Shown here: positions 35,233 through 43,909 of the stretch, one piece after another
How the letters are laid out: each line of letters begins with the position of its first letter
Position numbering within the stretch: position 1 is the first letter of the stretch
Origin: Gordonibacter pamelaeae
GTDB lineage: Bacteria > Actinomycetota > Coriobacteriia > Coriobacteriales > Eggerthellaceae
Assembly (NCBI RefSeq): GCF_042665095.1
Contig: NZ_JBHTBV010000013.1
Reading direction: 5' to 3' (one strand)
Length of the DNA stretch: 64,000 bases
The notes under the pieces: generated by a model
The model's input: the letters and a program-made list of their open reading frames with translations, nothing else
Database searches by the model: none
Told to the model about the DNA's origin: nothing
Translations under genes and position numbers: made by a program

Positions 35233-36693
35233 TCACCGTCGAGATGCGCGGCGGTTTCGACGGGCTGCCGCGCTTGCTGCGAGCGCCCCGGCGGCCAAGA
35301 GCGCGATGCCGGCAACGACGGTGGGTATCGCGCTGTCGCCTGTTGCAGCGAGAAGCTTGGCGTCCGATGTGGGAGGCCGGGAGTCGGGCGTCGGAGGTGC
35401 CGGCTCGGGAGCGGGCGCGACTACGGGAACGCCGCTTGCGGTGAGGAGCAGCGGGCCGGAGGCGGCACCCTTCTTAATGGCGACGGCGCCAGTTGCCGCA
35501 TCGTAGGTGTAGTCCGTGCCTGCCGCGAGTTTCGGCCCATCCGCACTTCCAAGGCTCACGGCGATCGCGTCTGGCAGCTGGTATCCTTCGGCGGCCTTGA
35601 GCATGAAGCAGTTGATCTCCTCGCTGTCCTTCTCAAACGAGGCGACCAGCTCTGCATTCGCGGTTTCCGCTATTGAAAGCCCGGTGAGCGCGGTGTGCAC
35701 GGGGAAAGTGCTCGCGCTCACCGTCCCGCCTTCGCAAATGATAGGAAGCGCGAAGAAGCCGCCCTCGATGGCACCCCGGTTGGTCACGTCGCTAAGGAAC
35801 GTGCCGCCCGAGATGGTGCCGATTTCCTTGTTGGTCACGCGGAAGGAGAACGCCCCGTCTTCGATAGCATCATAGTTGGTCACCGTGCCCTCGAACGTGC
35901 CGCCGGTGATGGCGGCCGCGTTGTAGTCGGGGTCGGAATCACCGTTGGTGACGAGGCCCTTGAACGTGCCGTTCGATATGGTGCCGCCGCCGGTGGTGGT
36001 GCCTTCGTCGTTGCTGGTAACGGAGCTGGTGGAGGAAAACATGCCGCCTGCGATGATTCCTCCGCTGAGGATCTCGCCGCTGAACGAGCCTCCCTCAATG
36101 GTTCCGAAGTTGTCTATATTCGCGCTGAACGTGCCGCCTGAGATGATGCAGGACTTGTTCTGGCCAGGCTCGAATCGCGTGTTGCCGTTCTGTATATAGG
36201 CGTTAAACACGCCCTCGCCCTCGATGGTTCCACTGTTGTTGACATCAATTTTGAACTCGCCGCCGCTCACAACGCCTTCGTTTCGCAGGCCGTTGTTGTA
36301 GCCGCCGTCGTTGAATGCGCCGTCCGAAATGACGCTGCCTTCGTAGTTGTACACGTAGTTGCTGAACGTGCCGCCGGCGATGATACCCGCTCCTTCCCCT
36401 TCGTCCGATCCATTGAACACGCTTTCTTCGAACGTGCCGCCTTCGATAGTTCCAAAGTTATACACGCGAACGCTTAACGTGCCGCCTTCGAGCGTGAACG
36501 CGTAGCCCGCTTGAAGGGTGAGCTTGTCGTTCTCGTACGTCCACCCGTCGCCAGACGCATCCACGGGTACGCCATTGGCGCCGACCTCGATGGTGACGGG
36601 GATTGGATCTCCCGGATCCGCCAGCGCGATGCCGGGTGCAAGCGAGCAGGCCAAAACCAGTGCTGTAACCAATGAGAGCAGGCGTTTCCTCAT
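35233..36693 (-). CDS. LAxTG-anchored surface protein with GGTF-type repeats
   Basis: A 486-residue exported protein: signal peptide (RKRLLSLVTALVLACSLAPG, cleavage near ALADP), then about 14 degenerate repeats of roughly 20 residues built on GTIEGGTF / IISGGTFS / VTN (residues 70-330). Their regular Gly-Gly-x-Phe and Asn pattern suggests a right-handed beta-helix like those of adhesins and autotransporters. A small domain and a Pro-rich linker precede the sorting signal LAATGD (35335-35352), a hydrophobic helix and RRNRRASRR. The motif equals that of the Ig-like surface protein (LAPTGD). The start ATG is preceded by AAGGGGG; the frame reaches a TTG five codons earlier. Confidence 0.8.
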   Translation of the reverse strand: MRKRLLSLVTALVLACSLAPGIALADPGDPIPVTIEVGANGVPVDASGDGWTYENDKLTLQAGYAFTLEGGTLSVRVYNFGTIEGGTFEESVFNGSDEGEGAGIIAGGTFSNYVYNYEGSVISDGAFNDGGYNNGLRNEGVVSGGEFKIDVNNSGTIEGEGVFNAYIQNGNTRFEPGQNKSCIISGGTFSANIDNFGTIEGGSFSGEILSGGIIAGGMFSSTSSVTSNDEGTTTGGGTISNGTFKGLVTNGDSDPDYNAAAITGGTFEGTVTNYDAIEDGAFSFRVTNKEIGTISGGTFLSDVTNRGAIEGGFFALPIICEGGTVSASTFPVHTALTGLSIAETANAELVASFEKDSEEINCFMLKAAEGYQLPDAIAVSLGSADGPKLAAGTDYTYDAATGAVAIKKGAASGPLLLTASGVPVVAPAPEPAPPTPDSRPPTSDAKLLAATGDSAIPTVVAGIALLAAGALAASAAARRNRRASRR

Positions 36694-37203
36694 GGGGACC
36701 CCCTTCAAGAGCGTTGACCTTCAAATGCTAGCATGGGGGAGGGGACTGCCGTTTTCCGGATCGAACTCGGTCGACTTCACTGCGAAATCGGCAAAGTGCT
36801 TCCCTTTGCCGCTCCGATCGGCGGACGAAAGGAGCAGCACGGATAAAGAGCTGGACGAAATCGGAGGCTGTGGCATCGTGCCCTCATAGCGGGCGAAATG
36901 CGAATCCGTATGACCTGGGGAAACATTTTTGCCGGTTGTGTGCAGAGGGCTCGTCGAGGCAATTACGCCGCCACAGCCTCTGGTTTCGTCCATGATGCTA
37001 TAGCTTATAGAAAAGGCTCGGCAGGAGAGGTGTTCCTGCCGAGCCTGCGGCCGCAAAGGCGGCCAAGCCTGCATGCGCATCCGGTCGCCGCCCTGCGCGA
37101 GGCGACCGGATGCGCCTCGCGCAGGGCGGTTGCTCCCGTCCGCGCCCCCTGCGTCCGAAACGGGACGCTGTCCCCGCTCGCGTCGCTCGTTCCCGCGTTC
37201 CGT
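36694..37203. other. Long intergenic region with alternative hairpins
   Basis: I find no supported gene. The right half holds a minus-strand terminator (37007-37046) and two mutually exclusive 15-bp perfect hairpins, 37075-37089 with 37101-37115, and 37090-37104 with 37113-37127. The left half (36720-37000) is moderately GC-rich and shows no motif I recognise. Confidence 0.5.
37007..37046 (-). terminator. Terminator (minus strand) downstream of the DHA2-CBS gene
   Basis: A perfect 13-bp stem AGGCTCGGCAGGA / TCCTGCCGAGCCT with a 7-base loop. On the minus strand it is followed by TTTCTATAAG, a good intrinsic terminator for the transporter gene. Confidence 0.75.
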
Positions 37204-39207
37204 CTAGATCGACGACGCCACGGCCTCGTCGTCGGGCAGGGCTGCGGCCTCTTCGGCTCGCTCGAGCTTGGTCGGTCCCTGGCCCTCTCCGCTGCCCGTG
37301 GCCAGCGCCTCGTCGCCGCGCTCGGCCAGGTACTGCTCCATGGAGTAGTGGGTGATGTCGGATCGGTTGATCACGCCTACCACCTGGCCCTCGTCGAGCA
37401 CCGGCACCTTCTTCAAGTGGTTCTCGCCCAGCACGCGGCACACCTCGGGAAGGTCGGCGTGCACGTCCACGCCGATGATGCCCTTCGCGCCGATGCTCAA
37501 CGCCTGCATGCCCATGAGCTCGTCGAGCTTGCGGGCGAAGTCCTTGTTGCCGCCGTCGGTGTCCACCGTCTGCATGATCATGACCACGGGGTCCATCATC
37601 ATGGTCGAGCGCTTCGACAGGTAGCGCATGATGTCGCCGTCGGACACGAAACCCACGGCCTTGCCCTCGGCGTTCACGAGCGGCGCGGCGGAGATGTGCT
37701 TGTCCACCAGCAGCTTCATGGCCTCGGCCACGGTGGCGTTCGAAGGCAGCGTGAACACGTCGCGCTTCATGATGGACTCCAGCACGGTGCGGCGCGCGTT
37801 GTCGGGGTCTTTGGCCGCCGACTCGCCGGGGCGGTTCTTCACCAGCGCAACCACCATGACGAAGCCGATGAGGCAGAGCACGCCCGCCACGGCGAACGCC
37901 ACGTCGATGCCGAAGAAGCTCGCGGCCTGCTCGCCCATGGCCGGGGCGCTCGCGTTCGTGGCGATGGTAGACGCCGACACGATGATGGCCGTGCCCAGCG
38001 ATCCCGCCACCTGGCGGAACGTGTTGTTCACCGAGGTGCCGTGGTTCACCAGCTCGTTGCTGAGCGCGTTCATGCCCCAGGTGGTGATGGGCATGTTCAC
38101 CAGCGACAGCGAGAACAGGCGCACCGTGTACAGCACGGTCAGCGTGATGAGGCCCATGTTCGGCCCCAGGAAGCAGAAGCAGAACGTGGTGAGCGTGAGC
38201 ACGCCCATGCCCACGAGCGCCAGCACGCGCGGCCCGTGCTTGTCGAACAGGCGGCCGGCGATGGGGCCCATGGCGCCCATGATGATGGCGCCGGGCAGCA
38301 GCACCAGGCCCGACACGGTGGCCGAGTAGCCCATGAGCGACTGCAGGTAGATGGGAACGAGGATGCCGGCGGCGAGCAGGGCGCCCTGCACGAGCATGCC
38401 GATGACGGTGGCAACGAGGAACTTGCGGTTCTGCAGCACGCGCACCTGCAGCATGGGCTTCTCCATCTTGAGCTGGCGGCGGAAGAAGAACACGAGCGCC
38501 ACCACGCCCACGAGCGTGCCGGCGATGGCATCGACGCGCAGCCCGTACGAGCCGATGGTGGACAGGCCGTACAGGAGGCCGCCGAAGCCGAGCGACGACA
38601 GCACGACGGAGGGAACGTCGAGCGTGACGTCCTTGTTCGTGTCGCCGCCCTTCTGCAGCACGAACGCGCCGATGACGACGACGGCCGCCGACAGCGCCGT
38701 GATGATATAGAACATGTCGTGCCACGTGGCGCGGTCGATGATGATGCCGGCTGCCGTGGGCCCGATGGCCGGGCCGAACGCGATGACGATGCCGAACAGG
38801 CCCATGGCCGTGCCGCGCTTGTCGACGGGGAGCGTCCACATGAGCACGGTCATCACGAGCGGCATGAGGATGCCGGCGCCCGCAGCCTGCACGAGGCGGC
38901 CGAGCAGCAGCACGGCGAAGTTCGGTCCCCAGCCCGCCAGCGCGCTGCCCGCGGTGAAGATGACCATGGACACGAGGAAGAGCCGCTTCGTGGTGAAGCG
39001 GTCCGTCAAGAACGCCGTGATCGGGATCATGATGGCGTTCACGAGGGTGAAGCCCGTGGTCAGCCACTGCGCCGTGGACGCGTCGACGCTCATCTCGGCC
39101 ATGACCGACGGCAGCGCCGGCGCCACGACGGTCTGGTTCAAGACGGTGACGAACGTGCCGAACACGAGCACGGCCAACATGATTATCTGCTTGCGCGACA
39201 AACCCAT
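37204..39207 (-). CDS. DHA2-family MFS transporter fused to two C-terminal CBS domains
   Basis: 667 residues. Residues 1-460 are a 14-helix DHA2 exporter: VLNQTVVAPALP in helix 1, TDRFTTKRLF (motif A), GRLVQAAGAG (motif B), GPAIGPTAAGIIID (motif C). Residues about 475-640 carry a pair of CBS domains (IMKRDVFTLPSNATVAEAM and VCRVLGENHLKKVPVLDEG), followed by an acidic tail. CBS pairs bind adenine nucleotides and gate or inhibit their host proteins, so export may respond to energy state; this fusion is uncommon in DHA2 pumps. The start M at 39207 has GGAAGGA upstream. The divergent TetR gene is the likely regulator. Confidence 0.85.
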   Translation of the reverse strand: MGLSRKQIIMLAVLVFGTFVTVLNQTVVAPALPSVMAEMSVDASTAQWLTTGFTLVNAIMIPITAFLTDRFTTKRLFLVSMVIFTAGSALAGWGPNFAVLLLGRLVQAAGAGILMPLVMTVLMWTLPVDKRGTAMGLFGIVIAFGPAIGPTAAGIIIDRATWHDMFYIITALSAAVVVIGAFVLQKGGDTNKDVTLDVPSVVLSSLGFGGLLYGLSTIGSYGLRVDAIAGTLVGVVALVFFFRRQLKMEKPMLQVRVLQNRKFLVATVIGMLVQGALLAAGILVPIYLQSLMGYSATVSGLVLLPGAIIMGAMGPIAGRLFDKHGPRVLALVGMGVLTLTTFCFCFLGPNMGLITLTVLYTVRLFSLSLVNMPITTWGMNALSNELVNHGTSVNNTFRQVAGSLGTAIIVSASTIATNASAPAMGEQAASFFGIDVAFAVAGVLCLIGFVMVVALVKNRPGESAAKDPDNARRTVLESIMKRDVFTLPSNATVAEAMKLLVDKHISAAPLVNAEGKAVGFVSDGDIMRYLSKRSTMMMDPVVMIMQTVDTDGGNKDFARKLDELMGMQALSIGAKGIIGVDVHADLPEVCRVLGENHLKKVPVLDEGQVVGVINRSDITHYSMEQYLAERGDEALATGSGEGQGPTKLERAEEAAALPDDEAVASSI

Positions 39208-39320
39208 ATGCTTTGCTTCCTTCCAATGAGACACATGCTGCCGCGAACAAAGGCGCCCTCGAGCGGGCTTCCGCCCGTCCTCGAGAACGCCTTCATGCGC
39301 GGCTGAGGTAATTTACACCC

Positions 39321-39349
39321 AGTATAAATATTCATTCGGTAGATGAAAA
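39321..39349 (-). promoter_or_regulatory. Promoter of the DHA2-CBS gene
   Basis: On the minus strand, -35 TTTTCA and -10 TATACT are separated by exactly 17 bases, about 115 bases upstream of the ATG, in the divergent gap with the TetR gene. A TetR operator is expected here, but no clear dyad stands out. Confidence 0.6.
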
Positions 39350-39379
39350 GCGAGACGGTTGAAACTTGTGGTACCCTGC

Positions 39380-40060
39380 ATGAAAACGGCACATCATCGT
39401 CAACAGGAGGTTGCGCGCATCGTGGAGCAGGGGCAGGAGAAGGCATCGCCGGAGGGGCTTCGGTACCGCAAGAAGCTCAAGGCGCGGCTTGCGGTGGAGC
39501 GCGCGGCACTGGAGCTGGTCATCGAGCGCGGCTACGACGGCGTGACCGTGGAGGACATCTGCGCCCGGGCCGAGATATCCAAGAAGACGTTCTTCAACTA
39601 CTTCCCCTCGAAGGCCTCGGTCATCATGGGGCGCATGGACGCGTTTCCCGACGACGAGCGTTTGCTCGAGATACTCGTGGAGCATGACGAGGCGTGCTAT
39701 CTCGACGTGCTCGTGGGCGTGGTGAGCACCACCGTCTCCGCCGGCGTGGACGACGAGATCGAGGGCCTGCGCCGCGAGGCGCTGCGCTCCATGCCCCAGC
39801 TGTTCTTCCACGGCCAGCGCGACCTCCTGGCTGTGCAGTGCTCCATTGCCGCTGCCTTGCGATCCTATCTGGGCGAACATCCCGAGCGCCGCATGCTGGC
39901 GGGCGGCTCGGTTGAGGAGGAGGCGCTCGTGGCGTCGTCCACCGCCATCGGCCTGGCGCGCACGCGCTCCATGCTGCACGTCTGCGGCGAGGTGGCGCCC
40001 ACGTCCTCCGAGACACGTCGGCTCGTCATGGCCTACCTGTCCGCGGGCGATCAGGCCTGA
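39380..40060 (+). CDS. TetR family transcriptional regulator
   Basis: 226 residues. The N-terminal helix-turn-helix is VTVEDICARAEISKKTFFNYFPSKASV (in part), the classical TetR DNA-binding segment, with a helical ligand-binding C-terminal domain. The ATG 39380 is chosen over an upstream TTG frame; no strong Shine-Dalgarno is visible for either. It is divergent from the DHA2-CBS transporter and most likely represses it in a ligand-responsive way. Confidence 0.85.
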   Translation: MKTAHHRQQEVARIVEQGQEKASPEGLRYRKKLKARLAVERAALELVIERGYDGVTVEDICARAEISKKTFFNYFPSKASVIMGRMDAFPDDERLLEILVEHDEACYLDVLVGVVSTTVSAGVDDEIEGLRREALRSMPQLFFHGQRDLLAVQCSIAAALRSYLGEHPERRMLAGGSVEEEALVASSTAIGLARTRSMLHVCGEVAPTSSETRRLVMAYLSAGDQA

Positions 40061-40139
40061 TGCACTGATGCGGCAACAGCCGCACCACGGCTCGAAGCTG
40101 CTCGCGTCCACTGGAGACGCGGTCTCGGCGAAAAACTTC

Positions 40140-40170
40140 TTGACAGCGCCCCGAAGCGTTGTGCTAAAGT
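40140..40170 (+). promoter_or_regulatory. Promoter of the T-box operon
   Basis: Consensus -35 TTGACA and extended -10 TGC-TAAAGT. The spacer is 19 bases, long for sigma-70 but compensated by the TG extension. It lies just before the T-box leader. Confidence 0.6.
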
Positions 40171-40177
40171 ATGCGCC

Positions 40178-40476
40178 ACAACTTAATAGCTGAAACCGAT
40201 GAGGCGAAAGTCAAGCCATCATGAGCACTCACAGAGAGCGGGCGCAGCTGGGATTCCCGCAGTAAGCTGGATGGTAAATGGTTCGCCGAGGGAAAGGGGA
40301 AAGGAAGGCACGGCGAGCACGAGGCCGAACCGACCGAGTATCTGGACCGTGAGCCTGCGTTAAGGGCAGAACATGTGTTGGCATGTTCGTGAGAGGGTTC
40401 TGCATCGCAGAGCCAATAAAGGTGGCACCGCAGGTTACAACACCTGTCCTTTATCTCAAAGGACAGGTGTTTTTTT
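40178..40476 (+). promoter_or_regulatory. T-box riboswitch leader, probably tRNA-Trp specific
   Basis: A leader of about 290 bases. The T-box sequence AAAGGTGGCACCGCAG (40418-40433) is nearly consensus. It precedes a 13-bp terminator hairpin (ACACCTGTCCTTT / AAAGGACAGGTGT, 40440-40470) with a run of T. Stem I elements are present: AGAGAG near 40236, a GC-rich apical arm, and a specifier region AGTA-TC-TGG-ACC-GTGAG with a candidate UGG (Trp) codon at 40343-40345. The variable base of the UGGN bulge is C, which pairs with discriminator G, as in bacterial tRNA-Trp. Uncharged tRNA would favour the antiterminator and expression of the downstream transporter. Confidence 0.85.
40440..40476 (+). terminator. 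T-box regulated terminator
   Basis: A 13-bp perfect stem with loop ATCTC followed by TTTTTT; its 5' arm overlaps the end of the antiterminator region, as in T-box leaders. Confidence 0.85.
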
Positions 40477-40620
40477 ATGCGGCGCACAAGGCGGCGGCAG
40501 CCGCGCACCTTTGGAGGCGAAGCGGCGCGTTTCTCAACCGCGAAGCTCGTGCCGGCCAAACGAGACGCCCCGGGAGGGGCACAGACCGGCGGGAACGCCG
40601 CCAAGAAAGGATTGAGGAAC

Positions 40621-41247
40621 ATGGAACAGCAGATCAAGCGCGAGGTTGCAACGCAAACGGCCGCGGCGGGCAAGGCGGCAGCGCCGCGCAAGCGCGACGT
40701 GGCGGCAGCTCCCAAGAAGGCGGGCCTCACCACGCAGGATCTCATCCTCATCGCCGTGCTGCTGGCAGCCGGCGCCGTGCTCAAGCTGACGGTGGGGTCG
40801 CTCCTCTCGTCGATGGGCATGAAGCCGAACTTCATCATCGCCATGTACTGCCTGGCCATCATACTCACGCGCCCGAAGCTGGGCCAGGCGCTTATCATCG
40901 GGCTTCTGGCGGGCCTCATCTGCCAGATACCCCTGCTGAACGCCACGCCGCTGCTGAACATCCCCTCCGAGATCCTCGGTGCGCTCGCCTGCGGCCTGCT
41001 CATCAAGGTGCCCATGAGCATCGGCGGCAAGCTCGATCTGAACCCGCTTGTGAATACGTTCATCTCCACCGTGGTGTCCGGCGGCACGTTCGCCCTGCTG
41101 TCGGTCTACATCAACGTGGTGTCCACCGGCGGCGACGTCATGGTGGCATTGGCCACGTACGCGGCCATCGTCCTTGGTACGGCCACGTTCAACTGCATCC
41201 TCGTGCAGGTGCTGGCCATGCCGCTGAAGAAGGTGCTGAAGCGCTAA
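40621..41247 (+). CDS. ECF S component, TrpP-like (putative tryptophan transporter)
   Basis: A 208-residue membrane protein with a basic 35-residue leader and five to six helices. LLAAGAVLKL, GMKPNFIIAMYCLAIIL and GLLAGLICQIP resemble the TrpP/YhaG tryptophan transporter family. The upstream T-box with a Trp-type specifier supports tryptophan as substrate. The ATG is preceded by GATTGAGGA; an in-frame ATG at the end of the terminator (40477) lacks a ribosome site. It is followed after 200 bases by EcfA-EcfA-EcfT, so it probably uses a dedicated energising module. Confidence 0.78.
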   Translation: MEQQIKREVATQTAAAGKAAAPRKRDVAAAPKKAGLTTQDLILIAVLLAAGAVLKLTVGSLLSSMGMKPNFIIAMYCLAIILTRPKLGQALIIGLLAGLICQIPLLNATPLLNIPSEILGALACGLLIKVPMSIGGKLDLNPLVNTFISTVVSGGTFALLSVYINVVSTGGDVMVALATYAAIVLGTATFNCILVQVLAMPLKKVLKR

Positions 41248-41448
41248 AGGGGGGGGTTCCGCGGGCCCACGGCCCGCGGAACCTGCCGATGCTGCGGCCG
41301 GTCGTGGCACCCGATCTCGCGGCGAGGCCGAGGACTCGCGTACCGAAGTGCGCTTCGCCCTCGCCCTCCCCACGATCTCGGGCACCACGACAGTCCTCGC
41401 TGACTTACTAGCGCCAACCTGCGATTCGACGAAGAAAGACGACTTCCC
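41248..41448 (+). repeat. Intergenic hairpin element (copy A)
   Basis: Directly after the S-component stop there is a 13-bp perfect hairpin (GGTTCCGCGGGCC / GGCCCGCGGAACC, from about 41257), then about 130 bases ending in GCGCCAACCTG at about 41412-41422. A second copy with the same layout is at 52728-52813. There is no T run, so it may act as RNA processing or partial termination signal rather than a full terminator. Confidence 0.45.
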
Positions 41449-42288
41449 ATGATCGAAATCTCGAACTTCTCATTCCAATACCGCGAGGGGGCGACTCCGG
41501 TGGTGCAGGGCATCGACCTTGCCATCCCGGACGGCGCGTTCGTCGGGATCACCGGCGCCGCCGGCTCGGGCAAGTCGACGCTCACCTACGCGCTGAACGG
41601 CATCATCCCGCACTGCTATCCGGGCGACTTCTACGGCTCGGTGGTCGTGGACGGGCTCGACACCTGCGACGTCGCGCTGACCGACGTGTCGCGGCTGGTG
41701 GGCAGCGTCTGCCAGGACGTCGACAGCCAGTTCGTCACGTCGGTGGTGGAAGACGAGATGCTCTACGGGCTGGAGAACTTCGGCGTGCCGCGAGACGAGA
41801 TCGAAGGGCGCCTCGAGCAGGCTTTGGACGACATGGGTATCGCCGATTTGCGCGACCGCACGATCACGTCGCTGTCGGGCGGGCAGAAGCAGAAGGTGGC
41901 CATCGCGTCCATCCTGGCGCTGAACCCGCGGGTGCTCGTGCTGGACGAGCCCACGGCCGAGCTCGACCCGGCCAGCTCGCGCAGCGTGTTCGACCTGCTG
42001 GCACGCTACGCGCGCGAGCACGGCGCCACGGTCGTAGTGGTGGAGCAGAAGATCGCGCTCCTGTCGCAGTACGCCGACATGCTGGTCATCGTCGACGAGG
42101 GGCGCATCCGCTTCGCCGACGCGCCCGCGAAGGTGCTCGAGCATTCGGGCGAGCTCGAGCGCATCGGCGTGAACTGCCCGCGCTCGACCACGCTCATGAA
42201 CCGTTTGCGCGCCGAGGGCCTCTACCAGGGGCCGTCGGTCCGCAATGTGCGCGAAGCGCGCGAGGCGTTGGAGGAGGTGCTCGCATGA
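41449..42288 (+). CDS. ECF transporter ATPase 1
   Basis: A 279-residue EcfA-type ABC ATPase. Walker A GAAGSGKST (about 39-47), Q-loop SVCQDVDSQF, signature LSGGQKQK, Walker B VLVLDEPTAELD, all intact. It forms a heterodimer with the next ATPase. The two genes overlap by ATGA (42285-42288). No strong ribosome site is visible; GAAAGACGA lies just upstream. Confidence 0.9.
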   Translation: MIEISNFSFQYREGATPVVQGIDLAIPDGAFVGITGAAGSGKSTLTYALNGIIPHCYPGDFYGSVVVDGLDTCDVALTDVSRLVGSVCQDVDSQFVTSVVEDEMLYGLENFGVPRDEIEGRLEQALDDMGIADLRDRTITSLSGGQKQKVAIASILALNPRVLVLDEPTAELDPASSRSVFDLLARYAREHGATVVVVEQKIALLSQYADMLVIVDEGRIRFADAPAKVLEHSGELERIGVNCPRSTTLMNRLRAEGLYQGPSVRNVREAREALEEVLA

Positions 42289-43142
42289 TCGAGTTCAAGG
42301 ACGTGCACGTGTCCTACGAGGCATCGGCCCCTATCCTGAAGGGCGTCAACTTCGCCATCCGCGACGGCGAGTTCGTCGCGTTCGTCGGCACGAACGGGGC
42401 GGGGAAGTCCACCACGATGCGCCTGATGAACGGCTTGCTGAAACCCGATGCCGGCCAGGTGCTCATCGACGGCGTTTCCACGGCGGAGCTGCGCACGAGC
42501 GAGCTCGCGCGGCGCGTGGGCTTTTTGTTCCAGAATCCCGACCGCCAGATCTGCTGCACCACGGTGCGCGAGGAGCTGCTGTTCGGGTTCCGTGCACTCG
42601 GGCAGGCGGGCGCCGAGGCCGATGCGCGCGTGGACGCCATCATCGAGGAGTTCGGCTTCGATCCCGATGACGACCCGTTCCTGCTGAACCGCGGAGCGCG
42701 CCAATTGCTGGCGCTCGCGTCCATCGTGGTGCTCGCGCCGCCGGTGGTGGTGCTCGACGAGCCCACGACGGGCCTGGACTACCGCGAATGCGAGAAGGTC
42801 ATGGCCATCATCCGCCGCATCCACGAGCAGGGCGCCACGGTGATCATGGTGTGCCACGACATGGAGGTGGTCGCCGACTACGCGACGCGCTGCATCGTGA
42901 TGAGCGACGGGCGCGTGGTGGATGACGCTCCCACGTTCGAGGTGCTGCGCAACCGCGATACGCTCGAGCGCGCCTCGCTCGTCCCGCCGCAGATCGTGGA
43001 TCTGTCGCTTGAGCTGGGACGCGCGATCCCCCGGCTCGCGGACGCGCCCGTGGGCAGCGCCAACACGGTCGACGAGATGCTGGCCGCCGTGGTCGAAGAG
43101 GCCCGAGGGGCCCAGGATGAGGAGAGGAGCGTGTCGGCATGA
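42285..43142 (+). CDS. ECF transporter ATPase 2 with a degenerate signature motif
   Basis: 285 residues. Walker A GTNGAGKST and Walker B VVLDEPTTGLD are intact. The ABC signature (normally LSGGQ) reads LNRGARQ, so only one of the two composite ATP sites of the heterodimer would be canonical. Asymmetric ATPases are known in heterodimeric ABC systems. It overlaps both neighbours by four bases (42285-42288 and 43139-43142), indicating stoichiometric coupled synthesis. Confidence 0.88.
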   Translation: MIEFKDVHVSYEASAPILKGVNFAIRDGEFVAFVGTNGAGKSTTMRLMNGLLKPDAGQVLIDGVSTAELRTSELARRVGFLFQNPDRQICCTTVREELLFGFRALGQAGAEADARVDAIIEEFGFDPDDDPFLLNRGARQLLALASIVVLAPPVVVLDEPTTGLDYRECEKVMAIIRRIHEQGATVIMVCHDMEVVADYATRCIVMSDGRVVDDAPTFEVLRNRDTLERASLVPPQIVDLSLELGRAIPRLADAPVGSANTVDEMLAAVVEEARGAQDEERSVSA

Positions 43143-43909
43143 GCGCGTTTCTGGAATACGTGCCCGGTACCAGCCCGCTGCATCGTATGAACCCGGTGGC
43201 CAAGCTGGCCGCGGCGGCGCTGTTCGCCGTCGCGTGCTTCTGCTCGAGCAACCTGGTGTTCTTGGCCGTGCTGCTGGCCTGCGGGTTCGCGCTGGCCGCG
43301 ACCTGCGGCATGCTACGTCCCGCCGTCGGCTTGGCGAAAGCGGTGTTCGCGTTCTCGCTCATCTTGACGCTCGTCCAGATCCTCACGACGCCGACGGGTG
43401 CGGTGCTCGTGGCGCTGCCGTGGGGCTACATCGGCACGGGCAGCCTGCTCGCGGCGCTCACCACGGTGGTGCGCCTCGTGGCCGCGGCCATCCCGCTGTT
43501 CCTCGTGTTCTACGTCACCAAGATGAACGACATCACGAACGCCGTGGTGAAAGTGCTGCACGTGCCGTACAAGTACGCGTTCACGTTCACGTCCACCATC
43601 CATTTCATCCCCCTGTTCATGAACGACATGAAGGGCATTATGGAAGCGCAGACCGCGCGCGGCGTGGAGTTCGACGCGGGCGGCATCGTGCGCAAGGTGC
43701 GCCTCATGGTGCCGCTGTGCGTGCCGTTGCTGGTGTCGTCGGTGCGCAAGACCAACAGCGCCGCCATCGCCGCGGAGGTGCGCGGCTTCAACCTGCGCAC
43801 GGCGTCGAGCGGCTACAAGGAGTACCCCTTCGCCGCCTTCGACGTGGCGGCGATGGCGGCTGCGGTCGCGCTGGTCGTGTGCGCGGTGGCGCTGGGGATC
43901 GTGCTGTAG
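43139..43909 (+). CDS. ECF transporter transmembrane (T) component
   Basis: A 256-residue EcfT/CbiQ-type protein with five to six helices. Coupling-helix motifs are AQTARGVEFDAGG and AAEVRGFNLRT, typical Ala-Arg-Gly elements. It is the last gene of the T-box operon: S component, two ATPases, T component, a complete group I ECF transporter. Confidence 0.88.
   Translation: MSAFLEYVPGTSPLHRMNPVAKLAAAALFAVACFCSSNLVFLAVLLACGFALAATCGMLRPAVGLAKAVFAFSLILTLVQILTTPTGAVLVALPWGYIGTGSLLAALTTVVRLVAAAIPLFLVFYVTKMNDITNAVVKVLHVPYKYAFTFTSTIHFIPLFMNDMKGIMEAQTARGVEFDAGGIVRKVRLMVPLCVPLLVSSVRKTNSAAIAAEVRGFNLRTASSGYKEYPFAAFDVAAMAAAVALVVCAVALGIVL

Noticed and set aside
35233..36693. Surface protein as an autotransporter or secreted enzyme
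   Set aside because: The GGTF repeats suggest a beta-helix, but the sorting signal and Gram-positive context argue for a wall-anchored protein, and no catalytic motif is visible.
40477..40620. N-terminal extension of the TrpP-like protein from ATG 40477
   Set aside because: The ATG lies at the end of the terminator T run, without a ribosome site; the extension is basic low-complexity sequence. ATG 40621 is better supported.
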